From CAZUCE01 sp964619265 (GTDB lineage Bacteria > Planctomycetota > UBA1135 > GCA-002686595): DNA of 64,000 nucleotides. This document shows, in pieces, positions 32,967-40,726 of the stretch. The stretch spans positions 55,519 through 119,518 of the forward strand of contig CAZUCE010000011.1 in assembly GCA_964619265.1 (NCBI GenBank), written 5' to 3'. Each line of letters starts with the position of its first letter. The first letter of the stretch is position 1. The notes under the pieces are model-generated. The model saw nothing but the letters and a program-made list of their open reading frames with translations, ran no database searches and had not been told where the DNA came from. The translations under genes were made by a program, and so were the position numbers.

Positions 32967-35074
32967 AGCAAGAGGATCGAGCCAACGGCGAGCGCGGCGG
33001 CTCGCCGCGCAAGTTCGCTTCCCTAGACGAGGCGTTGCGCGAACGGCCGGAGGCCGACTTGCCCGAGTTGTTTGAGTTCTGGGCGGACGATCCAATCGCC
33101 AGGGCGCCCAGCCAGCGCGACGAACTGCTGGCCTCTGTCCGATCGATGGCCGAGGACTCCGCACGGGTCGTCGCGCGGGCCAACAGCCTGGGGCGACGGA
33201 TGGGTGGCGTGTTCGAGGAGCTCTTGGAGGGACCTAGCTACTCTTTGAGCTACGCCGAACTGTCCGGTGCCAAAGCCCTTTCCTACCTCTCTGAATACGA
33301 CTTGGAGGCGGTCCTTTCTGCCCTGGAGCGCCGCGGGCTCGTGGTGCAAGTCAGCGGCAACCGCTTCGACCGGCTCGGCGAACGACGTCTGGCCATCCCG
33401 CGCGAGATTGGGGACGCCCTGGACCGTCAGCGCCGCAGCGCGCGTCGCGGGGCTTCCGATTTGGTCACTCTGCGCGGTCACTTGGACCGCGCCTACGCCG
33501 ACCCCGGCGCCAAAAAGCCCATCTCCAAGACGCGACTGCGCGAGATGGTCAAGATGTACTCCAGCGAAACGGCTGCAGTCGGTCGGGTAGAGCGGCTTCC
33601 GGATGGGGTGCGCGAGCTGGTCGTAAAGACCATTCTCGAGTTTGGCGGCATTCTTCCGAAAGCCATGTTCGAGCGCATGAATCTCGACCTGGCCCACTGG
33701 AACGGCAAGCGCTGGGCGATGATCGTCGAGCCCTCCCTGGTGGGCACGGTGCAGAACTTGGACCTCACGCCCTACGGCATCGCGCATCACGACGAAACCC
33801 TGGTGGTGTTCACCGAGGTTTCCTTGGCTTGGCTCAAGCGCAAGGCCGCCCCTAGCGACCCGGATCGCCCCTTCGAGGAACTGTCGCTGGGCATCGATCT
33901 GTTCACCAACATCGCGCGCTTCCTCGCGTTCCTTCAAGAACACGACGTGCGCTACACGGTCAAGGGCGAGATCTTCAAGACGACCGAAAAGAAGATCCTC
34001 CAGCACCTGATCCCCAACCCCGGACGTGAGCTCAGCCGCTCGGAGGTGCTCCAGTTCATCTACCAGTTCTCGTTGTCCCGCGGACTGGTCGACGGGACCG
34101 GCGAGCGCACCCTCAGCGTGACCAGCACCGGCCGTTCGTGGGCTTCTCGCCCGCTGGGAGACAAGCTCGAAGACTTGCTTGAGTTCTCCGCGGAAGAAAA
34201 ATTGCCCGGCACAGAATCCTACCACCAGGTTCGCTTGCGGCGCTTGCTGCTGCGCTGGCTCAAGCGTCTCGAAGCGAACACTTGGTACGACCTCATGTAC
34301 CTCCCGTTCCTCGCCCGCAATCAATACCTGTCCGGCCTGGACGATGCCGGTGTGGAAGAAGTCTTCGGCGAATTAACCCGAAGCGGTCAATACCACCCGA
34401 TCGAGGACGCCCAACGCTTGGCTTGGAACCTTGTTCGCTGGGTGCGTCAACGCCTGTACCTGTTGGGTCTCGTCGACATCGGTTACGACTCCGGCAAGCA
34501 TCCGGTTGCCCTACGGCTCACGGCTAGCGGCGCGCGCCTGCTCGGACTGGAGGAGGAAGACCGCCCGAACTCGGCCCGGCTTGGCAATTTGGTCGTCACC
34601 CCGGACTTCGAAGTGGTTCTCTTTCGCCAGGGCGACGACGCTGAATTGATGCACGATCTCGATCGCTTCTGCCGGCGCGAGCGGGCCGGAGAAACGGTCC
34701 ACTTCCGCATCGAAGAAAGTGCGGTGCGGCGCGCCTTGGTGGAGGGCATGCGGCTCGACCGGATGCTGGGGACACTCGACCGGAACTCGCGCACGCCGGT
34801 CCCCCAAAACGTACGCATCTCCATTCAAGACTGGGCCCGGCGAGCGGGTCGAATGGTGCTCGATGCCGGTTGGGTCTTGAGCTGCGAAGATTCCGCGGCC
34901 CTAGCGCGGCTGCGCGCCGACCCTGGATTGCGCGGCTACCTCGAGGAGGATCTTTCCGAGGGACGTGTCCGCCTAGCCGCGACGATCACACCTAAGCGAA
35001 TGCGCGCGCTGCTACGGGACCTTGGTTACGTGGTCGAACTGGCGATCGCGCCGGATGGCCCCCAGTTCCCGTGA
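32963..35074 (+). CDS. XPB-associated helicase-partner protein (Helicase_C_3-like domain)
   Basis: The 703-residue protein has no ATPase motifs of its own. The C-terminal part (about residues 540-630) contains LVVTPDFEVVLFRQG…LDRFCRRER and PQNVRISIQDWARRAGRM. This matches the helicase-associated domain seen at the N-terminus of XPB and in the separate partner proteins next to XPB in actinobacteria (the Rv0861c/Rv0862c arrangement in Mycobacterium). The N-terminal two thirds is helical with winged-helix-like segments (for example SRSEVLQFIYQFSLSRGLV) and may bind DNA. It overlaps the XPB gene by 4 bases and thiE by 4. A role as XPB regulator or clamp is inferred. Confidence 0.85.
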   Translation: MKQEDRANGERGGSPRKFASLDEALRERPEADLPELFEFWADDPIARAPSQRDELLASVRSMAEDSARVVARANSLGRRMGGVFEELLEGPSYSLSYAELSGAKALSYLSEYDLEAVLSALERRGLVVQVSGNRFDRLGERRLAIPREIGDALDRQRRSARRGASDLVTLRGHLDRAYADPGAKKPISKTRLREMVKMYSSETAAVGRVERLPDGVRELVVKTILEFGGILPKAMFERMNLDLAHWNGKRWAMIVEPSLVGTVQNLDLTPYGIAHHDETLVVFTEVSLAWLKRKAAPSDPDRPFEELSLGIDLFTNIARFLAFLQEHDVRYTVKGEIFKTTEKKILQHLIPNPGRELSRSEVLQFIYQFSLSRGLVDGTGERTLSVTSTGRSWASRPLGDKLEDLLEFSAEEKLPGTESYHQVRLRRLLLRWLKRLEANTWYDLMYLPFLARNQYLSGLDDAGVEEVFGELTRSGQYHPIEDAQRLAWNLVRWVRQRLYLLGLVDIGYDSGKHPVALRLTASGARLLGLEEEDRPNSARLGNLVVTPDFEVVLFRQGDDAELMHDLDRFCRRERAGETVHFRIEESAVRRALVEGMRLDRMLGTLDRNSRTPVPQNVRISIQDWARRAGRMVLDAGWVLSCEDSAALARLRADPGLRGYLEEDLSEGRVRLAATITPKRMRALLRDLGYVVELAIAPDGPQFP

Positions 35075-35742
35075 AGCTTCCGCCTCCCTTGGTGATCCTC
35101 TCGCCGGGCGACACGGTGATCGGCGCGGAAGCGCTCCTCCTTCAGGTGGTGGATGCGCTTGCCGCGAGCGCCGCCCAAACCGGCTCTCCACGGGCAGGCC
35201 TGCTGCTGCGCGAGCCGGAACTGGAAGATGGGCTCCTGCTCGAGCTCGCCAGTGCGCTGCGCGCGCGGCTTGGGCCGCTTGTGTGGCTGGGTCTTCACGA
35301 TCGCATTCACCTCGTGCCGGCCGCCCAAGCCGACGGGGTGCACCTGGGCTTCCGCTCGCTGACCCCCGCCGTCGCCCGGACCCTGGTCGCAGCCCACGTG
35401 GCGGTCGGGTTTTCTTCCCATGCCGGCGATGGGGCGACCCAGGTGGCCGGTTCGGACTACCGATTCCTGAGCCCGCTCCACCCGGTGGAAGGCAAGCGGG
35501 AACCGCTCGGGTACGGCGGGCTCGAACGGGAAGGCGCCCGGTTCGAAGTGCCGTTCTGGGCACTCGGTGGGATCACAGCCGCCAGCGCCCAGCCAGCTCG
35601 CCAGGCTGGGGCTAGCGGGCTCGTCGTTCGTCGTGCCGTCTTTTCAGCGCCGGACCCAACGGCAGCCTTGGAAGAGCTGCTCGAGGCTTGCTCCGAATTT
35701 CCACTTACGAATCCGGTCCCTAACTTGCCGCCTGCGCCGTGA
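35071..35742 (+). CDS. thiE: Thiamine-phosphate synthase family (ThiE/TenI)
   Basis: The 223-residue TIM-barrel protein starts with GTG overlapping the partner gene. Sequence landmarks of ThiE: HDRI, ADGVHLGFRSL, a diverged AHVAVGFSSHAGDGA, GSDYRFLSPLHPVEGKREPLG and WALGGIT near the phosphate site. ThiE condenses HMP-PP with thiazole phosphate to make thiamine phosphate. Several canonical residues are diverged (the usual GxSxH region and the first-strand DR motif), so a TenI-like regulatory or aminase-lineage role is possible. The coupled thiL gene downstream favours thiamine synthesis. Confidence 0.82.
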   Translation: MKLPPPLVILSPGDTVIGAEALLLQVVDALAASAAQTGSPRAGLLLREPELEDGLLLELASALRARLGPLVWLGLHDRIHLVPAAQADGVHLGFRSLTPAVARTLVAAHVAVGFSSHAGDGATQVAGSDYRFLSPLHPVEGKREPLGYGGLEREGARFEVPFWALGGITAASAQPARQAGASGLVVRRAVFSAPDPTAALEELLEACSEFPLTNPVPNLPPAP

Positions 35743-36665
35743 GCTGGAACGAAGATCGCCTGCACGCATGGCTCTCGCGGCGGGATCGACCGGCTCAACT
35801 GGTCGGCTCCAGCGGGCACGACGCAGCGGTCCTTCGGGCGCCGCGCGGAGCTCGCACGGTGACTTGCACCGATCAGGTCATCGAAGGCGTCCACGTGACC
35901 TCGCAGGCAAGGCCTAGCCAGGTCGGAGCCAAAGCCGTTCTACGCACCCTCAGCGACCTCGCCGCAACCGCTGCGCGCCCGCGCTGCGTGTTGCTGGCGG
36001 TTCGCTGTTCGAACGAACGAGACGACCGCTTTCTTCGGAGCTTGATCCAAGGCGCGTCCCAGGCCGCTGAATCATGCGGCGCCGAACTGGTCGGTGGAGA
36101 CCTGGCGCTGGCACCGGGCCCGTTTGGACTGACCGTCACGGCCATCGGCGACCTGGACGGCCGAAAGCGGCCCGTCGGCCGCGATCGGGGACGAGCCGGC
36201 CAGGTGCTGGTCGCAAGCGGGTCCTTCGGCGGCTCCTTGGGCGGTCGACACATGCGACCTTGCCCACGCCTCGCCGAGGGCCAGGCCCTTTGGAAGGCCG
36301 GCGCAACGGCCTTGATCGATGTCTCCGATGGACTGGCCCGCGACCTGCATCGCCTGGCTAGCGCCTCCGGGCTCGACGCGCATCTGGAACAAGTTCCGAT
36401 TCACGCCGACGCTCGGCGGGCCTCGCGAACCAGCGGACGAAGTCCGCGCGAGCACGCGCTGTTCGACGGTGAGGACCACGAATTGATCGGGTCGCTCCCG
36501 CGAGCGAGCGCGCTGCGTTGGCTGGAATCCAATCCCAAGGGAACGCGGCTAGGCCGGCTTGTGCCCCGCGCGCGAGCCGGTCGCTCGACGCTCTGGGTAA
36601 CCGGCCCGGGTGATTCCTTGGTTGCCTTGGAAGATCCCGGTGGATACGTCCATGGCGCGACCTGA
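35739..36665 (+). CDS. thiL: Thiamine-monophosphate kinase
   Basis: The 308-residue protein of the AIR synthase/ThiL fold phosphorylates thiamine monophosphate to the pyrophosphate cofactor. Motifs: GHDAAVL, CTDQVIEGVHV, GAKAVLRTLSDLAATAARP, ELVGGDLALAPG, IDVSDGLARDLHRLA and DGEDHELIGSLP. It starts with GTG 35739 overlapping the thiE stop, so the two are translated together. Residues 200-235 are shorter and more Arg/Ser-rich than in many ThiL proteins. Confidence in the family is high. Confidence 0.92.
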   Translation: MSWNEDRLHAWLSRRDRPAQLVGSSGHDAAVLRAPRGARTVTCTDQVIEGVHVTSQARPSQVGAKAVLRTLSDLAATAARPRCVLLAVRCSNERDDRFLRSLIQGASQAAESCGAELVGGDLALAPGPFGLTVTAIGDLDGRKRPVGRDRGRAGQVLVASGSFGGSLGGRHMRPCPRLAEGQALWKAGATALIDVSDGLARDLHRLASASGLDAHLEQVPIHADARRASRTSGRSPREHALFDGEDHELIGSLPRASALRWLESNPKGTRLGRLVPRARAGRSTLWVTGPGDSLVALEDPGGYVHGAT

Positions 36666-36667
36666 TC

Positions 36668-37273
36668 TTGGAGCCTGATGCTTTGATGACCCACCGATCC
36701 GACCACCTGGTTCTCGAGAGCCAATCCACCGATAGCACCGAGCGCCTCGGTGCCCTGCTCGGCGAGCGGCTTCCGGCGGGCTCCGTGCTGTCCCTGGTGG
36801 GGGACCTGGGGACGGGGAAAACGGCGTTTGTGCGCGGCATCGCCAAGGGCCTCGGAATCGATCCGGAGGAGGTTTCAAGCCCGACCTACGCACTTCACAA
36901 CGAGCTACCCGGTCGGCTGATGCTGCACCACTTCGATGCCTGGATCGAGAATCGCGAAGCCCTGTTCACCGAGAGCGGTGGCATCGAAGCGTTGCTCGGC
37001 GAGGGGGTCTGCGCCATCGAATGGGCCGGCGGTCTGTCGGCCCACCTGCCCGCGCCGCACCTGGAGCTGCAATTCAGGCATCACGCAGAGGAAGTTCGCC
37101 GGATCGCCCTGCGGGTGGCCGCGCATGAGGCCAGGGCGCCCCGCGCCAGGGCGGCCCGGGCCCAGCTGGAATCGGCCCTCCAGGCCCTCGCCGGGCTGGC
37201 AGGGGACTTTCCCGGGGATTTCAGAATCCTCGATGAACCCTTCGAGGACTCACTCGTTCCTCCTCACCGGTGA
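36668..37273 (+). CDS. tsaE: tRNA threonylcarbamoyladenosine biosynthesis ATPase TsaE
   Basis: This small P-loop protein of 195-201 residues works with TsaB/TsaD to make the universal t6A modification of tRNA. Key elements: GDLGTGKTAFVRGIAKGLG (Walker A), VSSPTYALHNEL, LHHFDAWIE and CAIEWAGGL. The start is TTG 36668 or ATG 36686 (MTHRSD). The core ends near residue 140 and is followed by about 60 extra residues, Ala/Arg-rich then acidic, that ordinary TsaE lacks. It sits 2 bases after thiL and overlaps the sigma-factor gene by 4. Confidence 0.92.
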   Translation: MEPDALMTHRSDHLVLESQSTDSTERLGALLGERLPAGSVLSLVGDLGTGKTAFVRGIAKGLGIDPEEVSSPTYALHNELPGRLMLHHFDAWIENREALFTESGGIEALLGEGVCAIEWAGGLSAHLPAPHLELQFRHHAEEVRRIALRVAAHEARAPRARAARAQLESALQALAGLAGDFPGDFRILDEPFEDSLVPPHR

Positions 37274-37911
37274 AGGCGGACTGGAGCAACTCCCCAGACC
37301 CCCTCGCTGCTCTCCAGGCGGGGGACCTGAGCCCGTTTGAACGCTTCGTGCAGATCGAGTCGTCCACATTTATCGGCTACTTCCGGCGCCTCGGCGCCGG
37401 CCTCGACGAGGCCGAAGACTTGACCCAGGAGCTTTTCCTGAGGCTCTACCGGCATGCCCATCGCTACCGTCCGGGCGCGCGCTTCGAGGCCTTCTGCTTT
37501 CGCATCGCCCGCAACGCCTGGATCGATTTCGAACGCCGGCGCGCCGTCCGCCCGAGGGCTGCCGCGGGCCTCGAGGAAGAAGGCGGCGAGGATCTAACGC
37601 ACCTGTCCGCAGACGATCGCCAGGTAGCCCCCGACCAAGTCGCTGAGCTGCGCGACGAGGCCGCTCGCCTGCGCGCCGGCCTGGCCGGCTTGTCCGCCGG
37701 GCATCGCGAGGTGTTCGAATTGGCCGTGGTCCAAGAACGTCCCTATCCGGAAATCTCCGAGCTGCTCGGAATCCCCGTCGGGACCGTCAAATCGCGAATG
37801 CACGTGGCCGTCAAACGCCTGCGCGCCTTCTTGGAAGAAGGCTCCAAATCCGCGCCTGACGAAAAAGCGCGGCGCGAACCAGGCCAAAAGCACCGGGAAC
37901 CAAGCGCGTGA
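37270..37911 (+). CDS. ECF-type RNA polymerase sigma factor
   Basis: The 213-residue sigma-70-family protein starts with GTG overlapping tsaE. Region 2 is DEAEDLTQELFLRLYRHAHRY with FRIARNAWIDFERRRA. Region 4 is LSAGHREVFELAVVQERPYPEISELLGIPVGTVKSRM (read in parts), the -35-binding helix-turn-helix. The linker is acidic and the C-terminus is a 30-residue Lys/Glu/Arg tail. It is followed, with 4-base overlap, by a single-pass membrane protein that is probably its anti-sigma factor. The regulon is unknown. Confidence 0.92.
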   Translation: MKADWSNSPDPLAALQAGDLSPFERFVQIESSTFIGYFRRLGAGLDEAEDLTQELFLRLYRHAHRYRPGARFEAFCFRIARNAWIDFERRRAVRPRAAAGLEEEGGEDLTHLSADDRQVAPDQVAELRDEAARLRAGLAGLSAGHREVFELAVVQERPYPEISELLGIPVGTVKSRMHVAVKRLRAFLEEGSKSAPDEKARREPGQKHREPSA

Positions 37912-38852
37912 GCCAAGCCCATCCCACTCCGCAATCCGGCGAGCCCTTCGAGCATGAGCTCGAGCTGGACGCCTCCATGCAAGCTTTTTGCGAACGCGCC
38001 GGAAGAATCCTGCGCGACGAGCCGAGTTCGGACGCGGCCCGCTTGGCAGCCTTGGACGAACGCATCTGGCAACAGATCGAGCTTGAAGAACAATCGCGTG
38101 CAGCCCTTCGGCCGAAGGCCCGCGCGCGGGGTGTTTGGAACGTCCTCGAACGCTCGCCCTTGGGCCGAGCCGCAGCAGCGCTGCTCGCCGTCCAGTTCGC
38201 AGCCGTGCCCGTGCTGGCCTGGATCGCGCTGCGCCCCGCGCCCGCCCCGGCGGCTCTGAACATCTCGTTCCTTCCCGTTGAGACCGCACAGAATCCGCCC
38301 CTCGAAGCGCTGCCCCTGGAATCGCGGCCGGGACTCGAGAGCGACCCTGGGCGGTTTGAGAATCGCGCGCGCCTCGATCGACTGCGCTTTCGTTCCCGCT
38401 CTAGGGGTCTGGATCCAAAGGCCTGGGCTGCGCCCACCCTGGAACCTGCCTTGGCGCGGCTGATCGACCTGCGACTGGGCTCCCTCGCGCCCGAGGAACT
38501 CCCCGTGCCGACCCAGGGAGCCTCCACCCTCGAACGCGCCGCCTTGCTCGAGCTGTGGCTGGACGCCTGGGCAAAGCGGCCCGATGTTGGGCCCCTGGAC
38601 CCATGGCTCCCAAGAGCACTTCTCGCGCCCCTGCCGGCGCGGGCCGGCGAATCCCAGGCGGACCGGGAATTCCTCGAAGCCGCTCTGGCTCGAGCAGCGG
38701 CCTATGGCGCGGGTTCCTCCAGCCGCGCGAGCGGTTCCTCGGAACCGAGCTCGGGTCCCGTTGAGTTTTGGCAACAACTGGAGGCCGCTCGGCCGGATTG
38801 GGTGCGGGACACTGGCTGGAAGGCTCGCTTCGAGTCGGTCCGCGGGCTCTGA
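37908..38852 (+). CDS. Single-pass membrane protein, probable anti-sigma factor
   Basis: The 314-residue protein starts with GTG in a GTGA overlap with the sigma gene. Residues 1-80 are cytosolic, helical and acidic. Residues about 85-107 (RAAAALLAVQFAAVPVLAWIAL) form one membrane span. The rest would be periplasmic and is Pro/Leu/Arg-rich with no recognised fold. No H-x3-C-x2-C zinc motif of ZAS anti-sigma factors is visible. The anti-sigma call therefore rests on position, topology and coupling. The periplasmic region could be the site of regulated proteolysis. Confidence 0.6.
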   Translation: MSQAHPTPQSGEPFEHELELDASMQAFCERAGRILRDEPSSDAARLAALDERIWQQIELEEQSRAALRPKARARGVWNVLERSPLGRAAAALLAVQFAAVPVLAWIALRPAPAPAALNISFLPVETAQNPPLEALPLESRPGLESDPGRFENRARLDRLRFRSRSRGLDPKAWAAPTLEPALARLIDLRLGSLAPEELPVPTQGASTLERAALLELWLDAWAKRPDVGPLDPWLPRALLAPLPARAGESQADREFLEAALARAAAYGAGSSSRASGSSEPSSGPVEFWQQLEAARPDWVRDTGWKARFESVRGL

Positions 38853-39007
38853 CGACTCGCTGGCGGGCATCTCTGGAAGGGCCAGTCCCGAGGTCCACCC
38901 TCTCAGGCCAGCATTCGGAGCGCTCCGGAATAGGGGCCCGAAGGGGGCGCACAGGTATCCTCACGCCCCCCGCGCGCCCCCTGTTCTGGAGACCCTCGCG
39001 GTCCGCT

Positions 39008-40726
39008 ATGCAAAACGAGCCGAAGTCGCTTTCCTTGACCGTCCTTCTGACCGCGCTCACTGGGCTGGGTCTTGCCGCGGCCGCCTTGGCCCAAGACCCC
39101 TTCCCGGGGCAGAACTTGGATTCGCCGAACGGCGATGGGCAAGTCGAGCCGGACCTTTCCGCCCAGTCGCTGGACGAAGCGGCGCCCTCCAGCTCGGGAA
39201 GCTCGGTTCTAGCGTTGAGACTCGAGGATGCCTATCGCATTGCACTCGAGAACAACCTGACTCTGACGCTCGCGGCGCTGGACGAGGAGATCTCGCGGGT
39301 TCAAGCGGTTGGAAGCTGGGGCGCCTTCGATCCGGTGTTCGACCTCTCGGCCAACTACACCGACGGTGAGTTTCCCCAGTCCAACGCGCTGATCACCGGA
39401 GGCGTCTCGGTCCTAGATGTACTCCGGCGGCAACTGACTTCAGCCCTGACCTTACCGATTCAAACCGGGGGAAATGTCTCCTTAGATTTTTCGTCCGAGA
39501 CCACCTCGACCAACAACCTGGCGACGGCCAACGAATTCACCGACAGCGCCGTGGGCGTTGCGATCACCCAACCTCTGCTGCGCGGAGCTTGGCGGACGGC
39601 AGCCACGGCCCAACAACGCGAGGCTAGGGTCCTTTGGCTCCAGGCTCGCGAAAGCCAGCGCGAGACCCTCGAGGGCATCCTCCTATCGGTATCGGACGCC
39701 TACTGGGATTTGGTCGCAGCGCTCGAGCTGGTGCGCGTTCGCGAATTGTCCGTCGAGCTGGGGCGAACCCAACTGGAGCAGGAGCAGGCTCGCCTTGATG
39801 TGGGCGTGGGTACCGAAGTCGACCTCTTGCAGGCGGAAACCCAGGTCGCCAGTGAAGAGGAACAGCTCTTGCTAGCCCGTACCGACGTGGGCAATCGAAG
39901 CGACGCACTCAAAGCGCTCCTGTTTCGCCGGGAAGTCGGCCGGGACGGCGCTTGGGGGTCCTACCTGGACCTATGGGACCTTCCCATCCGGCCGCTCTCC
40001 GAACTCCCAGGCGAATCGAACGACATCGAACCGGTCTCCTGGCGTGCGGCTTTGGAGCGCGCTTTCGAACACCGGCCGACCCTGGCCCGACTCGCCCTCG
40101 AAATCGACGCCGCCCAAATCCGGCTGGACCGGGCCGAATCGAACAGCCTCCCACAACTCGATGCCAACATCAGCTACCGCGGCAACGCCAACGGCACCGA
40201 TCGGAGCAACGCCATTGAGGACGCGGCGTCCTTCGACTTTCCGACCTGGAACGCAGGCATCACCTTTCAGCGACCGATTTTCAATCGCACCCTCCGCAAC
40301 GAAGAGCGGGCGGCTCGCATGCGGCTGATCTCCGCACGGCTTGCCTTTGAGCAGGCCGAGAACGAAGTCATCGCCGGAGTCCGCACCGCGGCCAGGGACC
40401 TGACCTATCGCGGCCAAGGCGTTCGAGCAGCGCGCAAGTCCCGCGAGTTTTCCGAGCGTCAATTGGAAGCGGAAGAAACTCGCCAGTCGGAGGGGCTTTC
40501 AACCACCTTCCAGGTGCTTCAATTCCAACGCGACCTCGCCCAAGCTCTGTCCAACGAAGCCCAGTCGCGCAGCGCGCTGGCCAAGGCACAAGCCGCTCTC
40601 CTACGCGCCGAAGGGCGACTGTTGACCCAAGTCGATCGCGAACCGGTCGATTTCCCCCAAGCGCGGAGCGGCGATCCCCGCGAAGCGGGGGACGAACGAC
40701 ACTTCGCCGACGTCTACCAACCCTGA
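39008..40726 (+). CDS. TolC-family outer-membrane efflux protein
   Basis: The protein has 572 residues from ATG 39008. A cleavable signal peptide ends in AAAALAQ (about residue 28). Two outer membrane efflux repeats follow (residues about 65-290 and 345-540): LEDAYRIALENNLTLTLAALD, LLQAETQVASEEEQLLLARTD, and RAALERAFEHRPTLARLALEIDAAQIRLDRA (in parts), then RPIFNRTLRNEERAARMRLISARLAF (in parts). Long alternating helices form the periplasmic tunnel and the short beta segments the outer-membrane barrel. No inner-membrane pump or adaptor is adjacent, so the exported substrate is unknown. The next gene overlaps its stop (TGATG). Confidence 0.9.
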   Translation: MQNEPKSLSLTVLLTALTGLGLAAAALAQDPFPGQNLDSPNGDGQVEPDLSAQSLDEAAPSSSGSSVLALRLEDAYRIALENNLTLTLAALDEEISRVQAVGSWGAFDPVFDLSANYTDGEFPQSNALITGGVSVLDVLRRQLTSALTLPIQTGGNVSLDFSSETTSTNNLATANEFTDSAVGVAITQPLLRGAWRTAATAQQREARVLWLQARESQRETLEGILLSVSDAYWDLVAALELVRVRELSVELGRTQLEQEQARLDVGVGTEVDLLQAETQVASEEEQLLLARTDVGNRSDALKALLFRREVGRDGAWGSYLDLWDLPIRPLSELPGESNDIEPVSWRAALERAFEHRPTLARLALEIDAAQIRLDRAESNSLPQLDANISYRGNANGTDRSNAIEDAASFDFPTWNAGITFQRPIFNRTLRNEERAARMRLISARLAFEQAENEVIAGVRTAARDLTYRGQGVRAARKSREFSERQLEAEETRQSEGLSTTFQVLQFQRDLAQALSNEAQSRSALAKAQAALLRAEGRLLTQVDREPVDFPQARSGDPREAGDERHFADVYQP

